Below, piece after piece: positions 1 to 8,644 of a DNA stretch of 64,000 bases. The notes under the pieces are model-generated. The model ran no database searches, had not been told where the DNA came from, and was given only the letters and a program-made list of their open reading frames with translations. The translations under genes were made by a program, and so were the position numbers. The stretch's first letter is position 1. Each line of letters begins with the position of its first letter. Origin of the DNA: Okeanomitos corallinicola TIOX110 (lineage in GTDB: Bacteria; Cyanobacteriota; Cyanobacteriia; Cyanobacteriales; Nostocaceae); assembly GCF_038050375.1 (NCBI RefSeq), contig NZ_CP150886.1, positions 930,001-994,000 of the forward strand, read 5' to 3'.

Positions 1-1
1 T

Positions 2-157
2 AAACCATTTTTTGATGACAATGCCGGACATATTTTACAACGTGGTATTCCTGCCGCCGTTTGTGATAAAACCGCAGCTAAATTAGCAACTATAAAACCT
101 ACGGAAATTATGGTGACAGATTCTACATGGTATTATGACGGCGGTGGTTGCTGTTAA
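2..157 (+). CDS. arsM: Arsenite methyltransferase ArsM-like, C-terminal 51 residues (partial)
   Basis: Only the tail of this gene is in the window; the frame is open to the left edge and stops at 155-157. The tail contains GHILQRGIPAAVCDKTAAKL, which resembles the RG-VAVCDKT segment near the C-terminus of bacterial ArsM arsenic methyltransferases as I remember them, and ends in GGGCC, a cysteine pair typical of metal-binding tails. The gene that follows is an ArsS-type radical SAM protein, the usual partner of ArsM in arsenosugar biosynthesis, which supports the call. ArsM methylates trivalent arsenic with S-adenosylmethionine in the cytoplasm. The catalytic domain lies outside the window, so the name rests on a short tail plus context. 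Confidence 0.6.
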   Translation, partial: KPFFDDNAGHILQRGIPAAVCDKTAAKLATIKPTEIMVTDSTWYYDGGGCC

Positions 158-288
158 ATTAGTTAATGACTTACGCAAAATTATCAAAAACCTAACTACG
201 ACGGAATAAAAGGTATAGATGATTATTGTGTAAGTCCGATAATTAACGATAAAAATACTAACTAATCAAGTTAATGGAGGTAGAAATA

Positions 289-1275
289 ATGATAGAAACA
301 AGAATTACACCTTTTTCAGAAAAAATAGTTTCACCTTTAAATAAAAAAGAAATCAACATTCTACAAATAAATTTAGGTAAACGTTGTAATCTTGCTTGTA
401 ATCATTGTCATGTAGAAGCAAGTCCCAAAAGAACAGAAGAACTTTCACAGGAAATATGTCAAGATTTAATTGAAATTATTTATAAATTTCCGCAAATTAA
501 AATTGTAGACTTAACCGGTGGCGCACCAGAAATGAATTATGGTTTTAAGTCATTGGTGAAAGCTGCAAAAAAGACAGGTAAACAAGTAATTGTTAGGTCA
601 AATTTAACTATTTATTTTGTCGCAGGTTTTGAATATTTACCAGAATTTTTTGCAGAAAATCAAATCCGAATTGTGGCATCTCTCCCCTGTTATTTAGCAG
701 ATAATGTAGATAAAATGCGTGGCAATGGTGTTTTTGATGATTCTATTCAAGCCTTACAATGGTTAAACAAATTAGGTTATGGCAAAGATCCAAATTTAAT
801 TTTAGACCTGGTTTATAATCCCCAATTACCAGAAAATGAAAAATTCTCTCTCACTCCAGAACAACATAATCTAGAAATTGCTTATAAACAGTTTTTAAAA
901 AATAATTTTAATATTGTTTTTAACAACCTTTTCACCATTACTAATTTACCTGTAGGTAGAACTAAATTTCACTTAGAACGTAAACAACTTTATTCTAGCT
1001 ATTTACAGTTTTTAGAATCACAATTTAATCAAAGTACAGTAGATAATTTAATGTGTCTTGAGCAAATCTCCGTAGATTATTTAGGGAATATCTATGATTG
1101 TGATTTTAACCAGATGATGAATTTACCTGCAACTGATAAAGATGGTAATCATTTAACAGTTAGTAAATTATTAAAATCTGGTAGTTTGGATTTAATTAAC
1201 GAAATCAAAACCGCTGATTATTGTTATGGTTGCACTGCTGGATGTGGTTCTAGTTGTGGAGGAGCTTTAGTGTAA
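289..1275 (+). CDS. arsS: Arsenosugar biosynthesis radical SAM protein ArsS
   Basis: 328-aa radical SAM enzyme. The cluster-binding motif is C33-x3-C37-x2-C40 (GKRCNLACNHCH), followed by the GGAP SAM-binding stretch near residue 79. The C-terminal third (DUF3641 type) holds further cysteines, ending CYGCTAGCGSSCGG. In Synechocystis, ArsM and ArsS together turn arsenite into an arsenosugar precursor; ArsS is thought to transfer the 5'-deoxyadenosyl group to dimethylarsinite. It follows the arsM-like gene after 131 nt on the same strand. An in-frame ATG exists at 274, but the GGAGG at 276-280 overlaps it and is an ideal ribosome binding site for the ATG at 289, so I start there. Some family members carry selenocysteine in the C-terminal motif; this one has cysteine. 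Confidence 0.88.
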   Translation: MIETRITPFSEKIVSPLNKKEINILQINLGKRCNLACNHCHVEASPKRTEELSQEICQDLIEIIYKFPQIKIVDLTGGAPEMNYGFKSLVKAAKKTGKQVIVRSNLTIYFVAGFEYLPEFFAENQIRIVASLPCYLADNVDKMRGNGVFDDSIQALQWLNKLGYGKDPNLILDLVYNPQLPENEKFSLTPEQHNLEIAYKQFLKNNFNIVFNNLFTITNLPVGRTKFHLERKQLYSSYLQFLESQFNQSTVDNLMCLEQISVDYLGNIYDCDFNQMMNLPATDKDGNHLTVSKLLKSGSLDLINEIKTADYCYGCTAGCGSSCGGALV

Positions 1276-1316
1276 TTTATGATTGTATCTGCAATTATTG
1301 GCTGATTTCTGGTTTA

Positions 1317-1380
1317 TTACCCTATAATATAGCCAATTAATCCTCCTCACACCATATTAATTGACTATGGGTAATTTGTA
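1317..1380 (+). ncRNA. Yfr1-like motif in a hairpin loop (copy 1)
   Basis: The 10-mer CTCCTCACAC (1343-1352), core of the cyanobacterial sRNA Yfr1, sits in the loop of a hairpin whose arms are CAATTAAT and ATTAATTG, extended outward by ATAG/CTAT and TTACCC/GGGTAA (1317-1322 with 1369-1374). A TATAAT box at 1323-1328 would place a transcript start near 1335, just before the inner stem. There is no clear T-run terminator directly after it, so a transcript could read through to the terminator of copy 2. This could be a real second sRNA, a decaying duplicate, or part of a longer two-motif RNA. Confidence 0.5.
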
Positions 1381-1469
1381 AGTTTTCCATAGTTGTGATG
1401 ATTTTCAAAAAATCCGTTACCAAAATTGATACGAGCCTTCTATTTTGATATCCCTAGTCTATGATTTTA

Positions 1470-1533
1470 TTAGTTAAGCTCCTCACACCATACTAAAAGC
1501 CGTAAAACTTTACGTTTTGCGGTTTTTCTTTTT
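1470..1533 (+). ncRNA. yfr1: Yfr1 small RNA (copy 2)
   Basis: The motif CTCCTCACAC (1479-1488) is the ultraconserved, unpaired core of Yfr1, a roughly 55-65 nt trans-acting sRNA found throughout cyanobacteria. It is followed by a strong terminator hairpin, as in Yfr1. A TATGAT box at 1460-1465 predicts a start near 1472, giving an RNA of about 60 nt, the expected size. A short TTAGT/ACTAA stem could close the loop around the motif. The 5' hairpin usual in Yfr1 is not obvious. In the family the core pairs with ribosome-binding regions of target mRNAs; targets here are unknown. Confidence 0.7.
1495..1533 (+). terminator. Rho-independent terminator of the Yfr1-like RNA
   Basis: Stem CCGTAAAAC (1500-1508) pairs with GTTTTGCGG (1514-1522) across a 5-nt loop, with one G-T wobble, and A-T pairs extend it outward. 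It is followed by TTTTTCTTTTT. Confidence 0.85.
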
Positions 1534-2389
1534 GACGATTACTTTAGTTAATTTTTATATAGAAACTTGAGTAAATATTGATATACTTAATTGTGATTTT
1601 AGGTTATAAACTATACATAAAAATATTAGTTTTATCAGTCTTTTTGCTGATAAATTACTATCTTTGAGACTCAAGACTAATTGAGTTACTAAGTCATGAA
1701 CTAGAAACTATAAACCAAAATGGTGGCAGTTATTTCTGTCTTAGATTTTTGAAGTTAGTGATACAAATTGGAATTCTATATCAGTAATACTTATAGTTAT
1801 AAAATTGTATCTATAGGCATCAGATGTGATTTTATGTTAATAGACCTTACTATTCGTGTTGAAAAACTTGGTACACTTTTATCTGATAATATTAATTAAA
1901 CTACAAAAATTTCACCTGTATATACAAGCAACCCCAGGTAAATTAGGGAATTTTCAGTGATAATACTTACATTGCGTACAATTTATTTACATTTAAAATA
2001 CTCATAAATTTTCTGATATTCCTACTAATACGACCTTTATTAAAGGAGTATAATTAACGAAATTATACAAACAACTATGTAAATTAAAAGAATTGATAGG
2101 TAAATCAAAGCCTGGCATCAAAATGATAAATCAATAGTCTTCAAACCCTGGCTGATATTCCTATATAATAATTGGTAAAGCCTTTGGCTTTGACTATTGG
2201 GATTTATGAAGATGCCAGTAATTTTTAAACCTAAATTCCATTATCAATTCTTAAGATTTTATCCTCTTAGTGGATGAACCCGGCTTAATGATTTTTCAAC
2301 CTGATCGTGACAAGCACAAGGTCAAATAATAAATTTCTAGTCCAAGTAAGCAATCAGAAATTCTAAATCCTACTATATCAAATACAATT
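1534..2389. other. AT-rich intergenic region upstream of the adenylate cyclase gene
   Basis: No convincing coding region in either strand. It holds a few AT-rich promoter-like stretches and a weak hairpin AAAGCC-TTT-GGCTTT near 2176-2191. It probably carries the promoter and leader of the cyclase gene, but I cannot point to a specific promoter. Confidence 0.5.
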
Positions 2390-4975
2390 ATGTCACCTCA
2401 ACAACCAAATCTCGAAACCAACACAGATTTGATGATTAGTGTTAATAGTCAAGATCCATATCAGGTGCAAAATAACACTTCACCAGTAGTCAGTTTAGCA
2501 ACAAGAAAAGGGACTTTTTCTCAGTTTCTAGCTCCTTTGACTCAGGAAAGTTTTAAACACGTAGCGCAAGAAGTTGAGAACAAATTACAGATTGTAAATG
2601 AAACCTTGTCCATGTTGGACTATCAAGGTTTTGAAACAATTCTTCAGGAAATGCTACATTCAATTACCTTGAAAACAGGGGAATTGTTAGGAGCAGATCG
2701 GACAACAATATTTTTACTAGATGAAGAAAATCAAGAACTGTGGTCTATTTTAGCAGCAGCAGAAAGTGGGAAACTCTTAGAAATTAGAATTCCTGCTGAT
2801 AAAGGTATTGCTGGGGAAGTAGCAACATTTAAAAAAGTTGTGAATATTCCCTATGATTTTTATAGCGATCCCCGCTCGATATTTGCCCAACAGCAAGATC
2901 AAAAAAATGGCTATCGCACATACACAATGTTGGCTTTACCGCTATTAAATGATCACGGAGATTTAGTAGCAGTAGTTCAATTACTAAATAAATTAAAATA
3001 CTTACACAATCCAAATGATCCTCTGGCAGAACGGATTGACAATAGGGGTTTTACCAGTGCTGATGAGAAATTATTTCAAGATTTTGCCCCATCAATTCGC
3101 TTAATTTTAGAATCATCTCGTTCCTTTTATATTGCCACTCAAAAGCAAAGAGCAGCAGCAGCTTTAATGAAAGCAATTAAGTCTCTAAGTCAAAGTAGTC
3201 TTGATTTAGAAGATACTCTGAAAAAGGTAATGGATGAAGCTAAAGAATTGATGAATGCAGATCGCAGTACCCTGTGGTTGATAGATCGAGAACGCAATGA
3301 CTTATGGACAAAAATTATTCAAGATAATGGTACAAAAAAAGAATTAAGAGTACCCATAGGTCAAGGTTTTGTGGGTATAGTAGCATTATCTGAAAAATCA
3401 CTAAATATTCCCTTTGATTTATATAAACATCCAGATTCAAAAACCGCTCAAAAACTGGATGAAGAAAATGGCTATCGCACCTGTAGTTTATTGTGTATGC
3501 CAGTTTTTAATAGTGATCAACAATTAATTGGTGTGACGCAATTAGTCAATAAAAAGAAAGTAGGCGAATTTCCACCCTATAACCCTGAACACTGGCCGGA
3601 AGCTCCTCAATGTTTCCAAGCTAGTTTTGATCACAATGATGAAGAATTCATGGAAGCATTTAACATTCAAGCTGGGGTAGCATTACAAAATGCCCAGTTG
3701 TTTGCCAAAGTTAAACAACAAGAACAAATGCAGCGTGATATTTTACGCAGTCTTTCCAATGGTGTAATTTCTGCCAATAAATCTGGATATGTGATCACTG
3801 CAAATGAAAGTGCTAAACGTTTACTGGGTTACTCTACCGAAGCAAATATCGAAGGAATGTTAGTTAATGATCTGGTGAATATTAAAGAGGGAGATTTTAG
3901 TAAGTGGTTTGCAGATGCTTTACATCCAAATGATCCCAAAGCCAGGCAACAATACTATCCAGATCGCACACTGCTAACTACTAGCCAAGAACAACACAGC
4001 GTTAATTTATCACTGAATACCATTGCTAATACCGAGGATGAAACTAAATCCTGTGGTGCATTGGTGGTCATGGATGATATTAGTGATGAAAAACGGCTAA
4101 AAAGTACCATGTACCGCTACATGACTCAGGAATTAGCGGAAGAATTACTCAAATTAGATGATGCTAAATTAGGGGGCGATCGCAAAGAAGTTACGATCTT
4201 ATTCTCTGATATTCGTGGTTACACCACTCTGACAGAAAATATGCCAGCTGAAGAAGTGGTAAGTATGCTGAATGAATACTTTGAATCCATGGTGGAAGCT
4301 GTCTTTAAACATAAAGGTACGCTCGATAAATATATCGGTGATGCCATTATGGCCGTCTTTGGTTCTCCCTTACCCTTAGAAAAACACGCCCGGATGGCGG
4401 TAGAAACTTCTTTAGAAATGCGCTATCGTCTACAGGAATTAAATGAACATCGAGAAGCAATTAATCAATCAAGAATTAAAATTGGGATCGGCATTAATTC
4501 CGATACTGTGATTAGCGGTAATATCGGTTCTAGTAAACGGATGGAATTTACTGCTATTGGTGATGGTGTGAATCTTGGTTCTCGCTTAGAAAGTGTCAGT
4601 AAACAGTATGGTTGCGATATTATTATCAGTGACAATACTTATAAATTCTGCCATCAAGATGTTTGGGCTAGGGAACTAGATTTTATTCGTGTCAAAGGGA
4701 GAAATGAACCTGTATCTATCTATGAATTGATTGGTATGCAGACTGATCCTATTGACAGTAAAAAACATGAACTAATTGAGCATTATCACAAAGGACGTGA
4801 ATATTATCTACAACGTCAATTTATACAAGCTCAAACTGAATTCGTGAAAGCCTTAACTGCGGATAATAATGATAAAGCCTCAATGTTATATCTAGGCCGC
4901 TGTCAACATTGGATACAGTCACCTCCAACAGATGAAACTTGGGATTGTGGTGTGTGGACTTTCAACGAGAAATAG
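2390..4975 (+). CDS. cyaB: Class III adenylate cyclase, GAF-GAF-PAS-cyclase-TPR (CyaB type)
   Basis: 861 aa, with the domain order and length of Anabaena CyaB1 and CyaB2, which bind cAMP in their tandem GAF domains. GAF-A spans roughly residues 79-240, GAF-B 265-440, a PAS domain 455-575, the cyclase domain 595-780 and a short TPR-like tail 790-850. Catalytic features visible: FSDIRGYT with the first metal-binding Asp (near 607), DKYIGDAIM with an adenine-recognising Lys and the second Asp (near 650), and GDGVNLGSRLE with the transition-state Asn and Arg. No membrane segment is seen, so it should be soluble. Product cAMP would act through CRP-type regulators. I cannot tell whether it corresponds to CyaB1 or CyaB2. 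Confidence 0.93.
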   Translation: MSPQQPNLETNTDLMISVNSQDPYQVQNNTSPVVSLATRKGTFSQFLAPLTQESFKHVAQEVENKLQIVNETLSMLDYQGFETILQEMLHSITLKTGELLGADRTTIFLLDEENQELWSILAAAESGKLLEIRIPADKGIAGEVATFKKVVNIPYDFYSDPRSIFAQQQDQKNGYRTYTMLALPLLNDHGDLVAVVQLLNKLKYLHNPNDPLAERIDNRGFTSADEKLFQDFAPSIRLILESSRSFYIATQKQRAAAALMKAIKSLSQSSLDLEDTLKKVMDEAKELMNADRSTLWLIDRERNDLWTKIIQDNGTKKELRVPIGQGFVGIVALSEKSLNIPFDLYKHPDSKTAQKLDEENGYRTCSLLCMPVFNSDQQLIGVTQLVNKKKVGEFPPYNPEHWPEAPQCFQASFDHNDEEFMEAFNIQAGVALQNAQLFAKVKQQEQMQRDILRSLSNGVISANKSGYVITANESAKRLLGYSTEANIEGMLVNDLVNIKEGDFSKWFADALHPNDPKARQQYYPDRTLLTTSQEQHSVNLSLNTIANTEDETKSCGALVVMDDISDEKRLKSTMYRYMTQELAEELLKLDDAKLGGDRKEVTILFSDIRGYTTLTENMPAEEVVSMLNEYFESMVEAVFKHKGTLDKYIGDAIMAVFGSPLPLEKHARMAVETSLEMRYRLQELNEHREAINQSRIKIGIGINSDTVISGNIGSSKRMEFTAIGDGVNLGSRLESVSKQYGCDIIISDNTYKFCHQDVWARELDFIRVKGRNEPVSIYELIGMQTDPIDSKKHELIEHYHKGREYYLQRQFIQAQTEFVKALTADNNDKASMLYLGRCQHWIQSPPTDETWDCGVWTFNEK

Positions 4976-5030
4976 AGTTTGAAGAAGTCAGCAGATCCAG
5001 GAGTCAGCAGTTACAGCACTTTCCGGTGTA

Positions 5031-5099
5031 ATGAGGTACATTATTGGCGGGCAAGATGCCCACCCCACAAGAGTTTCTTTATTATGATTTGTACCTCAT
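5031..5099. repeat. Dispersed palindromic repeat, copy 1
   Basis: 69-bp element with terminal inverted repeats ATGAGGTACA and TGTACCTCAT and a central palindrome around GGGCAAGATGCCC. A degenerate copy in the opposite orientation lies at 5908-5961 and the core alone recurs at 47944-47970. It resembles the small MITE-like repeats common in Nostocales. Confidence 0.75.
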
Positions 5100-5360
5100 A
5101 AGAATGAAATATGCTGTAAGTAGAAAGAATAAAAAGAAGAAATTTTTCTTACCCTACTTTCCCCATCACCTGACTCCTGTGATCACAATTTGTATGATTT
5201 CGTAATCTAACTTTGTCATGAAGATAAATAAATTCACAAAACATGATAAAAATTTTCTTAAATGGTTGCATTTGGTCTATTTTGTAACAGTTAATTTAAA
5301 TCTATTGTCAAAGTAATTTATTTGGTTAGAAACTAAGAATACAGTAAAGTCATTATTCTT

Positions 5361-5849
5361 ATGAACACTATTTCTAACCTGCAATTAAAACGGTCAACTT
5401 GGCAAACCGCTGTGATGTTGACTTTGGGCTTTTGGCTTAGTTCCACCTTGTTACTAGATTGGGTAATTATGCCTAGTCTTTATTTAAGTGGGATGATGAA
5501 AGAAGAGGGTTTTGCGTCCGCTGGCTACACAATTTTTTGGAATTTTAACCGCTTAGAATTACTACTTGCAGCCATAGCTTTAACTGCTGTTCTGGCTATG
5601 AGTAAAGCTAAATCTAATTGGCGTTTAGATAGTATCTTTCTCTCTTGCTTGTTGCTCACAGTAGCCTTACTAGATACTTATTTGTTAGCACCCCAAATGT
5701 GTGCTTTGGGTAGTAATTTGAGTTTGTTGGCAACAACAAGTACAGTTACTAAAACCATGAGTTTACTGCACAGTAGTTATTTTATTCTGGAAGCTCTCAA
5801 ACTATTGGCTGCTGGTGTGCTGTTAAATCGTTGTTGGCAACAAGCGTAA
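5361..5849 (+). CDS. Conserved four-helix membrane protein
   Basis: 162-aa protein with four hydrophobic segments (about residues 16-38, 60-80, 90-112 and 133-155), so an inner or thylakoid membrane protein. I do not recognise a family with a known function. A short motif LDTYLLAPQM sits at the end of helix 3. The gene stands alone and is flanked by inverted copies of one short repeat (5031-5099 and 5908-5961). The ATG at 5361 lies directly before the first hydrophobic segment; no strong ribosome binding site is seen. Confidence 0.7.
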   Translation: MNTISNLQLKRSTWQTAVMLTLGFWLSSTLLLDWVIMPSLYLSGMMKEEGFASAGYTIFWNFNRLELLLAAIALTAVLAMSKAKSNWRLDSIFLSCLLLTVALLDTYLLAPQMCALGSNLSLLATTSTVTKTMSLLHSSYFILEALKLLAAGVLLNRCWQQA

Positions 5850-5907
5850 ACTTTAACCTTAATCGCCTTTAAATACAGCAAATTTCTTTCATGAAGGGTG
5901 CAAACTT

Positions 5908-5961
5908 AAATAATGAAACTCTTGTGATCCGGGCATCTTGCCCGATAGATGTGTACCTCAT
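5908..5961. repeat. Dispersed palindromic repeat, copy 2 (inverted, degenerate)
   Basis: Reverse-complement relative of the 5031-5099 repeat: it keeps ATGAAACTCTTGTG, the GGGCATCTTGCCC core and the terminal TGTACCTCAT, but has lost the other terminus. Confidence 0.65.
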
Positions 5962-6069
5962 AACATCGGTAAGTCTTGTATCCCTCTTCTGTCACTTTCC
6001 GAAATAAACAAGTAGTAAATAGAGTAAATTATGCAGAGGAATAAAAGGTTTTGAAGCCATTCATAGCGA

Positions 6070-6420
6070 TGCTAATGCTATGATAGTTCAAGGCAGAATT
6101 GATATTTTGGTAATCCAAGATAGTTTTTGGATTTTGGTAATCGAATCAAAACCTGCAAAGCTGGATGTTACCGCAGGAATTCCCCAAGCACTTACTTATT
6201 TGTTAAGCGCTCCTAATTTGCAGTCAAGTTGCTATGGAATGGTGACAAACGGCAGAGAAGTATTGTTTTTGAAATGCGACCATCGCCAAGATGTACCTCA
6301 ATATACGCGATCTGGTACTTATCGGTTACTGGAAAATAAAGCGGAACGTATCCAAGTTTTGCAGGGATTTAAACAAATTGGGGCTTATATTGGCGATTTG
6401 AGGAGTTAGGCGATTCCTAG
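6070..6420 (+). pseudogene. 5'-truncated copy of the PD-(D/E)xK protein gene at 9833-10474
   Basis: This stretch matches the last 330 bp of the gene at 9833-10474 with about seven substitutions. It encodes the C-terminal 109 residues, from MIVQGRIDILVIQ through the ESKP nuclease-like motif to the same C-terminus GDLRS, but lacks the first ~104 residues. The reading frame 6080-6409 is still open. Homology starts at about 6070 and ends just after the stop, so it looks like a recent partial duplication. It might still make a small protein but is most simply read as a remnant. Confidence 0.8.
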
Positions 6421-6490
6421 GTCGCGCTAGTTCCCTCCGGGACGCTTTGCGTTGGCGTTAGCCTTGCGTTAGCAATACGCTATCGTACTT
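6410..6490. repeat. Palindromic GCGATTCCTAGG.. / CGCTATCG dispersed repeat
   Basis: Contains GCGATTCCTAGGTCGCGC, TTCCCTCCGGGACGC and GCAATACGCTATCG. It is the inverse complement of the repeat cluster at 9610-9740, and related shorter copies occur at 8819-8850 and 13886-13916. These short repeats are typical of filamentous cyanobacterial genomes and are concentrated in this island. Confidence 0.75.
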
Positions 6491-6537
6491 AGTAAATCTA
6501 ACCTACGAGCGACAAGCAAAAGAAGAACAGCACTAGG

Positions 6538-7278
6538 CTATGATTCATCTGGTAAATATCCAATTCTTGATCTTAGAGTGTTAAATAAGCGATCGCAATA
6601 AGGGGAAGATTGACGAACTATATCGGCATTAAGACGTTTTAAAATTTCTAAAGCATGGTGAGGTGGACGACGAGTTTTTTTATCATATTTACCATGTTTA
6701 GAATGACGAGTTGCTGACTCTAACCATACTAATAAAGTTTTAGGAGAAACCTGTTCTATATTTTGGTAATTTCTCATTCCTCTTGTGATTTTTTCTTCTT
6801 TAAATCCTTCACCATAGAAGTTTCTTAAAGCATCAATATCAGCAACAAACCAAGATTCCATTGATTGAACCATAAAATGACATTGATCATCATCATAATC
6901 CAGGTTATCACCTCTAATCCAAGATTGATCCTCTTTTCTATTTCTCAGATGTTCCCAAGAACTTTGATGAGGAGATATTGGAGATTCGGAGTCAATTAAT
7001 AAAATATTGAAAGATTCAGGATTAGATTCTAAAGATAATTTAAAATTTTCATAAGCATCTATACGAGAACCACACATGACTATCCTAAACTCTATTTTTT
7101 GTTCTTTAGCAATATTAACTAATTCTTGAAAAAATTGACTAAATCCTTCACGAAGACTACTTGTAGTTTCCTTACCGGCAATAATTTTACTTCTAAAACC
7201 TGGACGTTGCATTGGTAAAAGTTCATCATCATCATTTGCATTTCCAGCACCCTCAATATAAATACGAATACTCACCAT
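6538..7278 (-). CDS. DUF4276 family protein, partner of the adjacent AAA ATPase
   Basis: 246 aa. The N-terminus RIYIEGAGN and the later LLIDSESP give an acidic E...DSE pattern like that of TOPRIM-type nucleases; DUF4276 has the form xxxEGxG...DSE. The stretch SMESWFVAD (about residues 138-146) is also typical of the family. The start overlaps the end of the upstream ATPase gene by 7 nt (ATGGTGA), so the two are translationally coupled. ATPase plus DUF4276 or DUF4435 pairs occur widely in defence islands (compare AriA/AriB of PARIS), so an anti-phage or anti-plasmid role is my inference, not shown by the sequence. Confidence 0.78.
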   Translation of the reverse strand: MVSIRIYIEGAGNANDDDELLPMQRPGFRSKIIAGKETTSSLREGFSQFFQELVNIAKEQKIEFRIVMCGSRIDAYENFKLSLESNPESFNILLIDSESPISPHQSSWEHLRNRKEDQSWIRGDNLDYDDDQCHFMVQSMESWFVADIDALRNFYGEGFKEEKITRGMRNYQNIEQVSPKTLLVWLESATRHSKHGKYDKKTRRPPHHALEILKRLNADIVRQSSPYCDRLFNTLRSRIGYLPDES

Positions 7279-8480
7279 CTATTTCCACCAAGTTCCCCTA
7301 TTCTCCAAAGATCACCAAGAGTATATTTTTCCAACCATTTTTTTAATCTTTCTGGGTTAAGTCTCCTCAAATGAGTTCCTGTATTATCTCTTTCACAAAC
7401 TACTACAGATTCAGGATATTCACTCAATGCAGAAACCAAAGCATCAGAATGAGTTGTGACAATTAACTGAGTTCTCTGAGATGCTTCTATTAACATTTCG
7501 GCAATTGTTGGTAAAATATCTGGATGTAAACCTAATTCTGGTTCATCAATACAAATTAAAGGGGGTGGAGTAGGATCTAAAAGTAACGCCATTAAAAATA
7601 AATATTGCAATGTTCCATCAGATAAACGAGTTGCAGGAATTGGTTGAATTACACCTTCTTCCCGAATAAATATTTGTACTGTACCACCATATATTCTTAC
7701 ATCTAAGTCTTCTGCTGTTTCATAAAATTTTTTGAGATATTCAATAAGTTTTCTACTTAATCCTTTGTATTTTAAATCATCTAAAAATAAACCTAAATTA
7801 CTTCCATCTTCCAATAAAGGATGTAGAGGTAAATCAGCTTTTTGAGCCTTTCTTAGTTCTGAATCTCGTCCCATTTGCCAGGAACGATATAAACTGATTT
7901 TATAAAATTCTGTACTTAAATAAGAAATTTCTGGATATCTATTTGGATCTTTTATTTGAGATAAAACTGATTGGTCTGAGTTAATTGAATGTAGATCCAA
8001 AAGTTGTTCACTTCGTCTTTCCTGCCCTGACAAAGGATCTTTATCTCTTACTGTAAAAGAACGAAATCCATTAAAATTGTTAAGATAATAAAATTGAAAA
8101 CCTTCTTTTCTCGTTTCTGGTTCGATAAATTCATCTACTAAATCAAATCTTTGATCATATGTTGTAAAACCAAGCGTATAATCAAGTAAAAGTGAATGTG
8201 ATTTTTGTGGATAATTAACAGTAATTTTAATTTCTGCTATTGGAGTATCTTTGTTACCTTTCCATAAAAATTCATTAGTTCCTCCACCTTGACGAAATGC
8301 GGCTGGTAAATCTGTCGGTGTTGCACGTAAAATACCAATAGCTTCTATTAAATTAGACTTCCCAGAAGTATTAGCACCAATTAACACATTTAGCGGTTGT
8401 AATTCAATTTCTTCCCCATCACTTCCATAGGAGAGAAAGTTTTGTAATTTGATTTTATGAATAAATCTTTTACCTTCCAT
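7272..8480 (-). CDS. AAA (RecF/OLD-like, AAA_21) ATPase
   Basis: 402 aa. Walker A GANTSGKSNLIEAI is near residues 37-50, an ABC-type signature RLSDGTLQ is near 283, Walker B LICIDEPELGLHP near 306, and the H-loop TTHSD near 340. There is no long coiled coil; the layout matches ABC-like ATPases of the RecF/OLD group found in conflict systems. A good ribosome binding site (AGGAGAAG) lies 5-12 nt before the ATG at 8480. It is first in a two-gene unit with the DUF4276 gene. The likely role is a sensor or motor controlling the DUF4276 effector, by analogy with PARIS and Gabija. The biochemical trigger is unknown. Confidence 0.85.
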   Translation of the reverse strand: MEGKRFIHKIKLQNFLSYGSDGEEIELQPLNVLIGANTSGKSNLIEAIGILRATPTDLPAAFRQGGGTNEFLWKGNKDTPIAEIKITVNYPQKSHSLLLDYTLGFTTYDQRFDLVDEFIEPETRKEGFQFYYLNNFNGFRSFTVRDKDPLSGQERRSEQLLDLHSINSDQSVLSQIKDPNRYPEISYLSTEFYKISLYRSWQMGRDSELRKAQKADLPLHPLLEDGSNLGLFLDDLKYKGLSRKLIEYLKKFYETAEDLDVRIYGGTVQIFIREEGVIQPIPATRLSDGTLQYLFLMALLLDPTPPPLICIDEPELGLHPDILPTIAEMLIEASQRTQLIVTTHSDALVSALSEYPESVVVCERDNTGTHLRRLNPERLKKWLEKYTLGDLWRIGELGGNRW

Positions 8481-8608
8481 TTACTTCTCCTAATTTTAAA
8501 TAAAACTAAATTGTTGCTAATATTTTGGGTGACTTTACTCTAAGCAATAAATAATTATTTATTTATCTTTTGCGATCGCTCTCTTAGTTATTCTAAACTA
8601 ATTTAATG

Positions 8609-8644
8609 ATCAGATGATTTCAATTTAATCCCCAAAACCTGAGT
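8609..8644 (-). repeat. 36-bp copy of the 3' end of smc inside the island
   Basis: These 36 bases are identical to 13960-13995, the last codons of smc (encoding TQVLGIKLKSSD). Here they form the end of an unrelated minus-strand frame that reads YCHDDDLEYEDIIAVLNF before the smc-derived tail and is closed upstream by a TAG. The surrounding stretch 8481-8850 has no other convincing gene; a 36-codon plus-strand frame (8702-8812, starting MTVPRQKDKKREL) has no visible ribosome binding site. Confidence 0.8.
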
